Part shown: piece after piece, positions 8,943 through 17,579 of the stretch
How positions within the stretch are numbered: position 1 is the first letter of the stretch
Layout of the letters: each line of letters opens with the position of its first letter
NCBI RefSeq assembly: GCF_050389775.1
Contig: NZ_CP177144.1
Coordinates: 1,240,001 to 1,304,000 of the forward strand
Direction: 5' to 3'
Length of the DNA: 64,000 bases
Source of the DNA: Marinibacterium sp050389775
GTDB lineage: Bacteria; Pseudomonadota; Alphaproteobacteria; Rhodobacterales; Rhodobacteraceae
Notes under the pieces: model-generated
What the model saw: the letters and a program-made list of their open reading frames with translations, nothing else
What the model was told of the DNA's origin: nothing
The model's database searches: none
Translations under genes and position numbers: made by a program

Positions 8943-11342
8943 ATGACCGCCGAAATGTCTGACCAGGACGTTGATCGCCTGCGGCAAATGGTGACCGAAG
9001 CAAGCATGTTTCTTCGGATCGACATGCCTGACCAGACCATTCAGACCGCCAATGCCAATGCGCGCGATCTTCTGGCCGGCAAGGATGGGGGCGTCACCGG
9101 CACGGCCTTTCCGTCCTATTTCGGCAATCCCGATTACGTGACGACCTGCCTGCAGACGGCATTGGAATCCGACCAGCTGGTGCAGTTCAACACCCGGCTG
9201 AAGGGCGGCGACGATGCCGCGACCTTCTTTGGCAGTGCCTTCCGCCCGGATGACAGCGGCAAGGCGGTGCTGGTGCAGGGGCGGCTGGTGCCCTTTGACA
9301 AGGAAACCGCGTCGAAGCTGCAGGCGCTCGACCGGTCGCAGGCCTCGATCGAGTTCCTGCCCGACGGCACCGTGCTGAAGGCCAATTCGAATTTCCTTGC
9401 CCTGATGGGCTACAAGGCCGACGAGATCGTCGGCGGCCACCACAGCATGTTCTGCCGCAAGGAATTTGCGAATTCACCCGATTACAAGATGATGTGGAAC
9501 GCGCTCTGCCGGGGCGAGCCGCAGGACGGGGAATTCGAACGGATCGACAAGGCGGGCAATCCGATCTGGATCCGGGCGACCTATTACCCGGTCATCGGCC
9601 CTGACGGCAATGTGGCCAAGGTGTTCAAGGCCGCTTTCGATGTCACGGCGGAACATAATGCGTCCAACCAGATCCGCGGCCGGATGGAGGCGGTGAACAA
9701 TTCCCAGCTGGTTGCCGAATATGCACCCGATGGCCGACTGGTCGAGATGAACAGCGCCTACCTGCGGGTGGCCGGTTTCGAATCCGGCGACCTGATCGAC
9801 CAGCCGGCGATCCTGTTCTGGACCCGGGACGGGGTCGAGACCAAGGAATACCGCCAGGCCTGGAAACAGCTGGCGGCGGGCGAGACGGTGACGGGCATCC
9901 ACCGGCGTTTCAACAAGCAGGGTCAGGATTTCTACCTGCGGTCCACCTTTACGCCGATCCGGGACCTGGACGGGCGGATCGATTGCATCGTCGAGCTGGG
10001 CCAGGACATCACGGACACGCGCATGCGCAATGCCGAGTTCGAGGGCATGGTCAACGCGATCCGCCGCGCCCAGGCGGTGATCGAGTTCGACCTCGACGGC
10101 AAGGTCCTGTCGGCAAATGCCAATTTCCTCGATCTGATGGGCTATGATTCGGCCGATGTCATCGGTCAGCACCACCGGATGTTCTGCAAGCCCGAGATCT
10201 TCGAGGCGCCGGATTACCGGGCCTTCTGGGAGAAGCTGGGCCGGGGCGAATTTGTCTCGGGCGAGTTCGAACGGGTGACACGATCGGGCCAGGAGGTCTT
10301 TATCCAGGCCAGTTATAACCCGATCATGGATCTGGATGGGCGGCCCATCAAGGTGGTCAAGTTCGCCACCGACGTGACGGCCCAGCGACGCCGGAACGCC
10401 GAGTTCGAAAGCAAGTTCAACGCGATCGACAAGTCGCAGGCGGTGATCGAGTTCGATCTGGAGGGCAATATCCTGGCCGCGAACGAGAATTTCCTGCGGG
10501 TCACGGGCTATTCCATGCGCGAGCTGCAGAGCCAGCATCATTCGATGTTCTGCACGGCGGAGTACGTCCAGTCGCAGGGCTATTCCGATTTCTGGACATC
10601 GTTGCGCAAGGGCGAAGAGCAGGGCGGGCGGTTCTGCCGGATTGCCAAGTTCGACCGCCAGTTCTGGATCCAGGCGACCTATGCGCCGCTCTTCGACATG
10701 CATGGCAAGCCGGTGGGCGTGATCAAATATGCCTATGACGTGACGGCGCAGGTCCAGCTTGAGAACCTCATCCGGGAAAAGGCCGAGACCATGAAGGGGA
10801 TGGTCCAGGCGCTGGAAGGGTCCATCGAGCAGATCGGCGAGGCCACGGATTCGACCATGGCGGTGTCCAAGGACACACGGACGGCGGCCTCCGGCGGGTT
10901 CGAAGAGCTCAACCGTGCAATCGAGGTGATCGACCTGATCGACAAGAGTTCTAAGGAGGTCACGGAAATGGCCCGGGTGATCAGCGATATCGCCAATCAG
11001 ACCAACCTTCTGGCCTTCAACGCCGCGATCGAGGCTGCCCGGGCCGGTGAATATGGTGTCGGTTTCTCGGTGGTGGCCGACGAGGTGCGCAAGCTGGCCG
11101 AGCGCAGTTCCAACGCCGCGCTCGAGATCACCCGTCTGGTCAACGAGAACGGCTCGCAGGTGTCGCTGGGCAAGGATCGGTCCAACTCGGCGCGCGCGGC
11201 TTTCGAGCGGATCGTGGAAAGCGTTCAGGACACGGGCGGTGCGGTGACCAAGATCTCCGATTCCGTGGGCAAGCAGAAGGATGTGTCGCGCGACGTGGTG
11301 AACCTGATTTCCACCCTGGCCCAAGTCACGCAGAGCGGCTGA
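8943..11342 (+). CDS. Cytoplasmic methyl-accepting chemotaxis protein with an array of PAS domains
   Basis: A 799-residue chemoreceptor without transmembrane segments. A divergent PAS-like unit (about 10-115) precedes four recognisable PAS repeats (about 118-235, 240-360, 365-485, 487-607). Three of these carry the same HHxMFC signature at matching positions (GGHHSMFCRKEF, GQHHRMFCKPEI, SQHHSMFCTAEY). The signalling tip LLAFNAAIEAARAGEYGVGF and VVADEVRKLAERS identify the MCP domain that binds CheW and CheA. It should sense an internal or redox cue through small-molecule-binding PAS domains. The start is supported by a strong GGAGAGGAGG before ATG 8943. The stop is directly followed by the ATG of the next gene with no gap. 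Aer-like in spirit, but the ligand is unknown. Confidence 0.93.
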   Translation: MTAEMSDQDVDRLRQMVTEASMFLRIDMPDQTIQTANANARDLLAGKDGGVTGTAFPSYFGNPDYVTTCLQTALESDQLVQFNTRLKGGDDAATFFGSAFRPDDSGKAVLVQGRLVPFDKETASKLQALDRSQASIEFLPDGTVLKANSNFLALMGYKADEIVGGHHSMFCRKEFANSPDYKMMWNALCRGEPQDGEFERIDKAGNPIWIRATYYPVIGPDGNVAKVFKAAFDVTAEHNASNQIRGRMEAVNNSQLVAEYAPDGRLVEMNSAYLRVAGFESGDLIDQPAILFWTRDGVETKEYRQAWKQLAAGETVTGIHRRFNKQGQDFYLRSTFTPIRDLDGRIDCIVELGQDITDTRMRNAEFEGMVNAIRRAQAVIEFDLDGKVLSANANFLDLMGYDSADVIGQHHRMFCKPEIFEAPDYRAFWEKLGRGEFVSGEFERVTRSGQEVFIQASYNPIMDLDGRPIKVVKFATDVTAQRRRNAEFESKFNAIDKSQAVIEFDLEGNILAANENFLRVTGYSMRELQSQHHSMFCTAEYVQSQGYSDFWTSLRKGEEQGGRFCRIAKFDRQFWIQATYAPLFDMHGKPVGVIKYAYDVTAQVQLENLIREKAETMKGMVQALEGSIEQIGEATDSTMAVSKDTRTAASGGFEELNRAIEVIDLIDKSSKEVTEMARVISDIANQTNLLAFNAAIEAARAGEYGVGFSVVADEVRKLAERSSNAALEITRLVNENGSQVSLGKDRSNSARAAFERIVESVQDTGGAVTKISDSVGKQKDVSRDVVNLISTLAQVTQSG

Positions 11343-12965
11343 ATGGTCGCCCCCGAAGATCATGGCGTCCCCGGGATTGATGATGCCCTGGCAGGCGAAG
11401 GCGCAGCCGTTGCGCCACAGGCCGCCGCGGCTTCTGCCCCTGAGGTCATCCCGGCAGACCCTGCTTCCGTAACTCCAGATCAGGATGCAGCTGCCGCAGG
11501 CTTGACGGACACCACCACACCCGACGACCGGCCAAGTCGCGTGCAGGACACTCAGGCTGGTGCCAAAAGCGATGCGCCCATGGCGCTGATCGATCTCGGC
11601 GCCGCCAAGATCGCCATCGATGTGACGGACCTGCGCGAAGTCATGCCCGCGCCGGAAAAGCTGCAGGCTTTCCAATCCTCGGCGCCGGGCATTGTCGGCT
11701 GTGTCGCCTTGCGGGGTCAGGTGGTGCCCGTTGCCGATCTTGGCCCCCTGCTTGGCCTGCCTGGACGGCAGCCCGGGGATGAGCCGGGGGTGATTGTCAT
11801 CATCGGCAATCAATCCCAAGCTTATGGCATCACGGCGCGCGCGGCCTTGCAGATCGTTCAGGCCCGCGATTGTGCGCCGCAATACATCACCCGTGACCAA
11901 ACCGCGCTTGTCGACAGGCTGTTGGCCCGGCTTGTCCTTGTGGATGACGAGGCCATCGGTGTGCTGGATCCCCATGCCTTGCCCGCACTTGGCGTGCCTC
12001 TGTCACGATCGGACCGCGCCCAGGACCCAACTCGTGAGCCGACCGAGAATTTCCTGTTGTTCGAAACGGATGGCACCCGCTTCTGCCTGCCGCTGTCGGA
12101 TATTCAGGCGACATTGCCCGAAGCATCGATCGATCCCAGCATCCTGCGCGCTGGGCCAAGCGAAGGCGGCATCGTGCACCATGGCACCGAGCGGGCCCTG
12201 CTCAACCTGTCGCGATACCTGGGCATGTCGACCTCGGGGGGGGGCGCCTCGCGGGCGTCGGCGGTTCTGCTGGAACGGGGCGAGGACCGGGCGCTGGCGC
12301 TGCGGGCGGACCATGTGCGCGACATCCTGAGCCTGACAGGCGGTCAGATCGCACGCATGCCCTCCTTGCTCAGCAACAACCCCGGCGTGTTTCGCGGCGT
12401 CTATACCCCGACCGAAGGCGAAGAGACCTACATCCTCGATGGGCAGGCGCTGGGCTGCGATCCGGTGCTGTCGTCCTTCGGGCATTTGCAGCATGAAGTC
12501 GGTGAAGACCCACCGGAAGATAATCGCAGCGCGACCGTCGATTTGAGCGAGCGGAGGACGGAACTGGCCTTACTGGTCGTGGCCGGCGTGCGTTGCGCGA
12601 TCGAGGTGGCGGTGGTCGAGGAAATCGTCTCGGTCAGCCCGCGGGTCGCGGAACGGTGGAGCAATGGCATGCAATACCTGGGCAACATCACCTCGCGGCG
12701 GGGCGAGCTGATCCCGACTTTTTCCCTGGCGGCCTCTTTGGGGCACACGGCGGCGGCCGAAGCTGCCCTGCCGGCCATTGTTGTCATCCGGCGCAATGAC
12801 GAACAGATCGGCCTGCTGGTGGACGAGATCTGCGCGTTGGAACGGATGGTTGTCATGTCCGAAAGCAAGAGCGACAGCGGTCGCATCCTGCAGCCGGTCA
12901 AGACGGAGGACAATTCGTTGTGGGAGGTCGTGCGGGCGGATGCGCTGCCTCTCTATGCGATGTGA
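11343..12965 (+). CDS. Chemotaxis coupling protein with three CheW domains
   Basis: A protein of 540 residues in which CheW-like domains occur three times: about 78-215 (ALIDLGAAKIAIDVTDLREV ... GCVALRGQVVPVADL), 235-370 (NFLLFETDGTRFCLPLSDI) and 395-535 (LALLVVAGVRCAIEVAVVEE ... SRRGELIPTFSLAASLG). The first 75 residues are acidic and Ala/Pro-rich, probably disordered. Standard CheW is about 160 residues with one domain. Triple versions are less usual and could bridge several receptor or kinase partners. Its ATG follows the receptor's stop with no gap, so receptor and adaptor are made together. No CheA, CheR, CheB or CheY gene is visible in the window, so the kinase must be encoded elsewhere. 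Confidence 0.9.
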   Translation: MVAPEDHGVPGIDDALAGEGAAVAPQAAAASAPEVIPADPASVTPDQDAAAAGLTDTTTPDDRPSRVQDTQAGAKSDAPMALIDLGAAKIAIDVTDLREVMPAPEKLQAFQSSAPGIVGCVALRGQVVPVADLGPLLGLPGRQPGDEPGVIVIIGNQSQAYGITARAALQIVQARDCAPQYITRDQTALVDRLLARLVLVDDEAIGVLDPHALPALGVPLSRSDRAQDPTREPTENFLLFETDGTRFCLPLSDIQATLPEASIDPSILRAGPSEGGIVHHGTERALLNLSRYLGMSTSGGGASRASAVLLERGEDRALALRADHVRDILSLTGGQIARMPSLLSNNPGVFRGVYTPTEGEETYILDGQALGCDPVLSSFGHLQHEVGEDPPEDNRSATVDLSERRTELALLVVAGVRCAIEVAVVEEIVSVSPRVAERWSNGMQYLGNITSRRGELIPTFSLAASLGHTAAAEAALPAIVVIRRNDEQIGLLVDEICALERMVVMSESKSDSGRILQPVKTEDNSLWEVVRADALPLYAM

Positions 12966-13541
12966 GCGGCGTCCGGCGTGACCCGCCAGCGCTCTTTTTT
13001 CTGGTGGGGGTCGGCCAGGAGCGCGGCGGATGGAACCGTTGCGAGAGTGCGAGTGAAAGAAAAAACGCGCTCGAAAATGGGCGAAATGGCTTTCCCACGG
13101 CGTGGACCGAATGGTTCCTTTCAGAGCCGAGAGCCGAGAGCCGAGAGCCGAGAGCCGAGAGCCGAGAGCCGAGAGCCGAGAGCCGAGAGCCGAGAGCCGA
13201 GAGCCGAGAGCCGAGAGCCGAGAGCCGAGAGCCGAGAGCCGAGAGCCGAGAGCCGAGCCGAGAGCCGAGAGCCGAGAGCCGAGAGCCGAGAGCCGAGAGC
13301 CGAGAGCCGAGAGCCGAGAGCCGAGAGCCGAGAGCCGAGAGCCGAGAGCCGAGAGCCGAGAGCCGAGAGCCGAGAGCCGAGAGCCGAGGACAGGCTCGCT
13401 CCGGCAGACGTCGGGGCAGGCGGGCCGGGGCGATTGGGATCGCCCGCCCCCCTGCCGAGCCGGGCGATCGCGGTTTCGACGACCGCAAGCCAAAGGCGCC
13501 TGCGGTCGCGAAGGCCGGGAGCGTCCGGCAGGGGCGACCGA
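12966..13541. other. Convergent intergenic region with heptamer array and hairpins
   Basis: No gene is supported in these 576 bases. They hold the heptanucleotide array (separate entry) and two stem-loops after it. One pairs GGGCGAT 13428-13434 with ATCGCCC 13439-13445, strengthened by outer GGCAGG/CCTGCC arms at 13415-13420 and 13451-13456. The other pairs GACCGCA 13481-13487 with TGCGGTC 13501-13507. Either could end transcription from the two converging genes, though neither has a clear T-run. Confidence 0.6.
13124..13387. repeat. GAGCCGA heptanucleotide tandem array, 37 full units plus one 5-base unit
   Basis: A 264-base array: 19 perfect GAGCCGA units (13124-13256), one shortened GCCGA (13257-13261), then 18 more perfect units (13262-13387). 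There are no substitutions, so it is either young or kept uniform by slippage and conversion. Because 7 is not a multiple of 3, it reads open in all frames on both strands, giving SREPRAE-like repeats on plus and SRLSALG-like on minus; neither is likely to be a real protein. It lies between convergent genes. Confidence 0.97.
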
Positions 13542-14045
13542 TCAGGCGTAGGCGCCGGCCGAATAGGTCAATTCGTAGCTGTGCGAATACAGTTCAAAGA
13601 CAATGCCGAAAGGATCTTCGACATAGACCATGCGATAGGGCTTTTCGCCCGGGAAATAGGACCGGACGGGCATGCGCTGGCGGCCGCCGGCGGCCACGAT
13701 ACGGGCCAGCAGGCCCTCGAGATCGGGATCCTGGATCGCAAAGTGGAATAGGCCGACCTGGCGATGAGGCAGGTTGTCGTCGGGGCGATGGTTCTCGGGG
13801 AATTCGAACAATTCGAACCCGATCCGGTCGGCGGTCGACAGGTGAGCAATGCGGAACCGTCCCCAGCCCGGGCCAAAGACATCGTTGCACATGACGCCGA
13901 TGTCGCTGTCATCCTCGGCGATCTCGGTCGGCTCCATGATGACATAAAACCCCATCACATCGCGGTAAAAGGCAACCGCGGCGTCGAGATCGGGCACCGA
14001 CAGGCCGATGTGGGAAAAGGTGCGGGGCGTTGTGGGCGTGGACAT
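13542..14045 (-). CDS. VOC-family (glyoxalase/extradiol-type fold) protein
   Basis: A protein of 167 residues with a vicinal-oxygen-chelate fold. FSHIGLSVPDLDAAVAFYRD opens it with the first metal-ligand His, GLFHFAIQDPDLEGLLARIV provides the second half of the module, and VYVEDPFGIVFELYSHSYEL gives the closing Glu ligand. Members include glyoxalase I, extradiol dioxygenases and fosfomycin-resistance enzymes; the substrate is not evident. The ATG at 14045 has AGGAGA upstream on the minus strand. It is divergent from a LysR regulator 99 bases away, with a perfect LysR-type palindrome between them, so it is probably the regulator's target and induced by its own substrate or a precursor. Confidence 0.85.
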   Translation of the reverse strand: MSTPTTPRTFSHIGLSVPDLDAAVAFYRDVMGFYVIMEPTEIAEDDSDIGVMCNDVFGPGWGRFRIAHLSTADRIGFELFEFPENHRPDDNLPHRQVGLFHFAIQDPDLEGLLARIVAAGGRQRMPVRSYFPGEKPYRMVYVEDPFGIVFELYSHSYELTYSAGAYA

Positions 14046-14103
14046 GATCCGTCTCCTGTGTCTGATCGGCAGGGATATGGGATGACGGGTGCTCGCGATC
14101 CAA

Positions 14104-14128
14104 TTATCATTTGCACTGGAAATGATAA
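14104..14128. promoter_or_regulatory. LysR-type operator (perfect 9-bp inverted repeat)
   Basis: TTATCATTT (14104-14112) and AAATGATAA (14120-14128) are exact inverted arms around GCACTGG. This contains the T-N11-A core of LysR binding sites. It sits 16 bases before the regulator's GTG and 58 bases from the VOC gene start. That is the expected place for a shared autoregulatory and target-gene operator. Confidence 0.75.
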
Positions 14129-14144
14129 CAATTTGGCATGACAC

Positions 14145-15047
14145 GTGACGCTCAACGCCCAATGGCTCAACACCTTCGTGACGCTCTGCGAGATCGGGCA
14201 TTTCACCCGGGCCGCGGCCAGCCTGAACATGACCCAGCCGGGGGTCAGCCAGCACCTGCGCAAGCTGGAGGAACAGGTCGGCCAGCCGCTTGTGTCGCGC
14301 GACGGCAAGAGCTTTGTGCCCACCCCGGCGGGCGAGGCGTTGCTGGCCATCGGTCAGCGCCGGCGCGAGGAAGAGCGGCAGCTGCGCGAGGGCCTGGGCC
14401 AGGACGATGCCGAGACCGGCGAGGTGCGGATCGGCACATCGGGCTCGCTGGCGCTGTTGCTCTATCCGCGGTTCCTGGACCTGATGGCGCAGGCGCCGGG
14501 GCTGACCGTGACACTGGAAGCCGCGCCGCAACGGCGGATCGAGGATGGCGTGCTGGCCGGCGAGCTGGACCTGGGTATCGCCGATCACGCCCCGCGCCGG
14601 GCGCGGCTGGACGGCCAGCGCATCGGCGAGGACGAGCTGTGCCTGATCCTGCCCGCGGCCGCGCCACCACCCGAGGATCTCGCGGCGCTGCAACGGCTTG
14701 GATTCATCGCCCATCCCGACGGCTTTGCCCATGCGGACGAATTGCTGGGCGCCAACTTTCCCGACGATTACCCCGGCGCCGACCGGTTGCGCCAGCGCAG
14801 CTTCATCAACCAGATCGGCCAGATCCCGGACCCGGTGGCGCGCGGGCTGGGCTATACGATCCTGCCGCGATCGGGGGTCGAGACCTGTGCCCAGAGGGAC
14901 CGGCTGCGGGTCGTACCGCTGGCCCGCCCGATCCGGCACGAATTATGGCTGGTGCATCGTCGTGGCCGGGTGCTGCCCGCGCGTATCCGCCGGATCATCG
15001 AAGACATCCGCGACACGCTGGCCGGGGCCGAGGCGGGGCGCCCCTAG
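14145..15047 (+). CDS. LysR-family transcriptional regulator
   Basis: A 300-residue standard LysR protein. The N-terminal winged helix-turn-helix is LNTFVTLCEIGHFTRAAASL ... MTQPGVSQHLRKLEEQVGQP, followed by the effector domain opening EVRIGTSGSLALLLYPRFLD. The start is GTG 14145; an ATG at 14138 is in another frame. It diverges from the VOC gene and most likely controls it and itself through the palindrome at 14104-14128. Its 3' end overlaps the stop of the converging histidine kinase by four bases. The inducer is unknown. Confidence 0.92.
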   Translation: MTLNAQWLNTFVTLCEIGHFTRAAASLNMTQPGVSQHLRKLEEQVGQPLVSRDGKSFVPTPAGEALLAIGQRRREEERQLREGLGQDDAETGEVRIGTSGSLALLLYPRFLDLMAQAPGLTVTLEAAPQRRIEDGVLAGELDLGIADHAPRRARLDGQRIGEDELCLILPAAAPPPEDLAALQRLGFIAHPDGFAHADELLGANFPDDYPGADRLRQRSFINQIGQIPDPVARGLGYTILPRSGVETCAQRDRLRVVPLARPIRHELWLVHRRGRVLPARIRRIIEDIRDTLAGAEAGRP

Positions 15048-16879
15048 CCGGGCCAGGACAGCACGACCCGCGTGCCCCGGCCCGAACTGGTGATGTCGAG
15101 TTGGGCGCCAAGCGCGCCGGCGCGGCGTTTCATGCTGGTCAGCCCGATGCCCGCGCGGCGCCCGGAGGCGGGCTGGTCAAGGTCAAAGCCGTGGCCGTCA
15201 TCGGCAACGGAAATGCTGTGTTCGCTGGCGGAAATGGTGATCTGGTGCGCCCCGGCATGGCGCACGGCATTGGTGATTGCCTCTTGCACGATGCGCAGCA
15301 GGGTCAGGGTTTGCGACGGGCCGGCTCCGGGCAGATGCGGTTCGGCCCAGATCCGCCAGACCAGGTCGACGTGATGCTCGTCGAAAATCGGTTCCAGCCG
15401 GCCGCGCAGCAGGCCCAGCTGGGTGGCGATGCTGTCGCCGGCCTCGATACTGTCGATCATCAGCCCCATGTCGCGCAGCGCGCCTTCGAGCGCGGCCTGC
15501 AGCACCGCGTCGCGTTCGGGCCGGGCGGACAGGTAGGCCAGCATGTTGACCAGCTGGCCGCCGACCCCGTCGTGCAGGTCAAGCAGGATGCGCTGGCGTT
15601 CCTCGTCGATGGCCTGCGCCCGGGTGCGATCGGCCAGGCGCTCGTAGGAGGCCTGCAGCTCGGCGGTCTTCTCGTCGATCGTGGTCTGCAGGGCGGCGGT
15701 CAGGTTTTCATATTGGGCGATGGACCGGGCAAGCTGAAAGAAGATCACCCAGAGCAGGCTGAGGATGAAGGCCACGGGGATCATCAGCGAGGTGATCGAC
15801 GGCGCCCAGTCGGCCCAGAAATGGCGCGAGGCCCATTGCGCCAGGGCCAGCGACAGGGCCAGGGCGTAAAGCCCGAAGAGCACGGCGAAATTCAGCGGAT
15901 GGGTGGCCTGGCGCCAGGCCACCAGCACGGTCAGCATGACCAGGGCCATCAGGATGAAGCCCAGCTGGTAGAGCGCGACGAAGGCCTGGAAGGCATCAAG
16001 GGGCAGCAGGGCCAGTGCGGCGCTGCCGGCCAGCAACAGGGCCAGGCAGGCCAGGCGCAGCCGCCGCAAGGGCACGCGCAGCAGGGCGCAGACGAAACAG
16101 AGCGTGCACCAGATCTGAAGGGCGGCGGCGGTGTTCCACAGGGTCAGCCAGGCGCGGTAATCGGTCAGCAGATTGGGATAGACCCAGTGATAGCAGACCG
16201 CCGCGCTGGCAAAGCTGGCGGCGGCCAGCCAGAAATACAGCATGTCCTCGCGATGCATCAGCCAGAAGAGCAGCACGGCGCCGCCGGCCAGCAGGACCAG
16301 GCTGAAATTCACCCGGGCGGTGCCGACGCGCAGGATGCCCCACAATTCATAGACGAAATCCAGGGGCGCGGCCGCGCCGACATAGACGGGATACAGCGCG
16401 ATGTCCTGGAAACCGTGCGCGGCCAGGTCGATGTCGAGCCGGTTGCCCGTGGGCATCAGCGTGGCATTGGGCACGGTGGCGATGGCCGGGCGGTGCCAAT
16501 GGTGGAAATTGCGCCAATGGCCGGTCAGCCAGGGCGCAGGCAGCAGGCGCTGGCCGTTGACCGACAGCGACACGGCATCGGAAAAGCGCGGCAGGAACAC
16601 GGCGGTCACCCCGTCCTCAGCGCCGGTCCGGTCGAACCGCAGCGAGAACCGGGCGGCATGGATGCCGTCGCCGCCGGGCGGGCGATAGCGATGGGGCAGG
16701 GTGACGGGCACCGGATCAGCCCGGCAGCCGGTGGCATCGGCCAGGCAGAAGGCCGCATCGCGCAGCCGGTCGGCCCCGTCGAACTGGCGGTCGGACCCGG
16801 CCGGCAGCAACGAGATGAGGCCGGTCAGCACCAGCACAAGGGCAAGGCTGGCCGCGAAGGCCTGGATGATGCGGGGCAT
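15044..16879 (-). CDS. 7TM-DISM sensor histidine kinase (NarX/DesK-type HisKA_3)
   Basis: A 611-residue membrane kinase. An N-terminal signal/anchor helix is followed by an extracytoplasmic domain (about 25-185, with a Cys pair in CLADATGC), then seven transmembrane helices (about 190-390). A short coiled coil leads to the HisKA_3 phosphoacceptor EERQRILLDLHDGVGGQLVN and an HATPase domain (LTLLRIVQEAITNAVRHAG, then ADDGHGFD and GIGLTSMKRR). The architecture matches 7TMR-DISM receptors that bind periplasmic ligands. Its ATG overlaps the response-regulator stop (TGATG), so they form a coupled pair. The same-strand gene before the regulator is the giant autotransporter, suggesting that the kinase watches, or controls, that surface protein; this is inference. 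Confidence 0.9.
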   Translation of the reverse strand: MPRIIQAFAASLALVLVLTGLISLLPAGSDRQFDGADRLRDAAFCLADATGCRADPVPVTLPHRYRPPGGDGIHAARFSLRFDRTGAEDGVTAVFLPRFSDAVSLSVNGQRLLPAPWLTGHWRNFHHWHRPAIATVPNATLMPTGNRLDIDLAAHGFQDIALYPVYVGAAAPLDFVYELWGILRVGTARVNFSLVLLAGGAVLLFWLMHREDMLYFWLAAASFASAAVCYHWVYPNLLTDYRAWLTLWNTAAALQIWCTLCFVCALLRVPLRRLRLACLALLLAGSAALALLPLDAFQAFVALYQLGFILMALVMLTVLVAWRQATHPLNFAVLFGLYALALSLALAQWASRHFWADWAPSITSLMIPVAFILSLLWVIFFQLARSIAQYENLTAALQTTIDEKTAELQASYERLADRTRAQAIDEERQRILLDLHDGVGGQLVNMLAYLSARPERDAVLQAALEGALRDMGLMIDSIEAGDSIATQLGLLRGRLEPIFDEHHVDLVWRIWAEPHLPGAGPSQTLTLLRIVQEAITNAVRHAGAHQITISASEHSISVADDGHGFDLDQPASGRRAGIGLTSMKRRAGALGAQLDITSSGRGTRVVLSWPG

Positions 16880-17538
16880 CAGAGAAGTCCGATCTGCGAC
16901 GCGCGAGTCACGGCCTCGATATTGGTGCTGACTTTCAGTTTTTTGTAGGTGTTGTTTATGTGGATGCCCACGGTGCCGACGGTGATGCTGAGCATCTCGG
17001 CGATCTCGCGGCGCTTGTAGCCCCGGGCGACCAAGCTCAGGATTTCCTGTTCGCGCTGGGTCAGGCGCTCTTCTTCGGACAGGGCCCGGTCGGCGCTGTC
17101 GGGGGCCAGCATGTCGAGCAGGTAGCGCGCGATCTTGGGGTTCATCGGGCTGCCGCCGTTGATCACCTCTAGGATCTGGCGCGAGATTTCGCCCACCGGA
17201 TCGCTCTTGAGCAGGTAGCCCCGGGCGCCGGCGCGGATGGCATCCATGGCCCGGCTGCGGTCGCCGAAGACCGAGATGACCATGCTGTCGCAGGGCCAGT
17301 CGACCCGGGCGGCGGCCTGGATGATTTCGACGCCGCTGCCGTCGGGCAGGCCGAGGTCGGTCAGGATGAACCGGGGTTTCCTGGCGTCGAAGAGGGCCCA
17401 GGCCGTGGCCAGGTCATGGGCCAGGCCGCAGACCTGCAGGTCGGGGCAGGCGTCGATGGCGGCCTTGAAGCGCAGGGCGGTGTGTTCCTGGTCCTCGATG
17501 ATGAGGACGGAATGGGGAGGGGCGGGATGATCGCTCAT
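16879..17538 (-). CDS. NarL/FixJ-type response regulator
   Basis: A protein of 219 residues. It has a receiver domain (SVLIIEDQEHTALRFKAAID, phospho-acceptor Asp in ILTDLGLPDGSG, Ser in MVISVFGD, Lys in GYLLKSDP) and a LuxR-type helix-turn-helix (LTQREQEILSLVARGYKRRE, then IAEMLSITVGTVGIHINNTY). I chose the ATG at 17538, which begins just before the receiver domain, although the frame stays open much further upstream into the autotransporter gene. It is coupled to the downstream kinase by a TGATG overlap and starts 41 bases after the autotransporter stop, so the three genes may share a transcript. Confidence 0.92.
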   Translation of the reverse strand: MSDHPAPPHSVLIIEDQEHTALRFKAAIDACPDLQVCGLAHDLATAWALFDARKPRFILTDLGLPDGSGVEIIQAAARVDWPCDSMVISVFGDRSRAMDAIRAGARGYLLKSDPVGEISRQILEVINGGSPMNPKIARYLLDMLAPDSADRALSEEERLTQREQEILSLVARGYKRREIAEMLSITVGTVGIHINNTYKKLKVSTNIEAVTRASQIGLL

Positions 17539-17579
17539 CCCGCCCGCGTCCGGTGTCGATATGCCGGGGCGGCCGTCAC

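Noticed and set aside
9474..11975. Minus-strand open frame opposite the chemoreceptor
   Set aside because: It spans the boundary of two real genes and has no domain.
12985..13010. T-run hairpin after the CheW gene as terminator
   Set aside because: CCGCCAG/CTGGTGG pairing has a wobble and the T-run is in the loop, so it is not a standard terminator.
13124..13387. CRISPR array
   Set aside because: Units are 7 bases with no spacers and no cas genes nearby.
12570..13493. Minus-strand repeat protein of SRLSALG units
   Set aside because: The heptamer array reads open in every frame, so open frames across it carry no evidence of coding.
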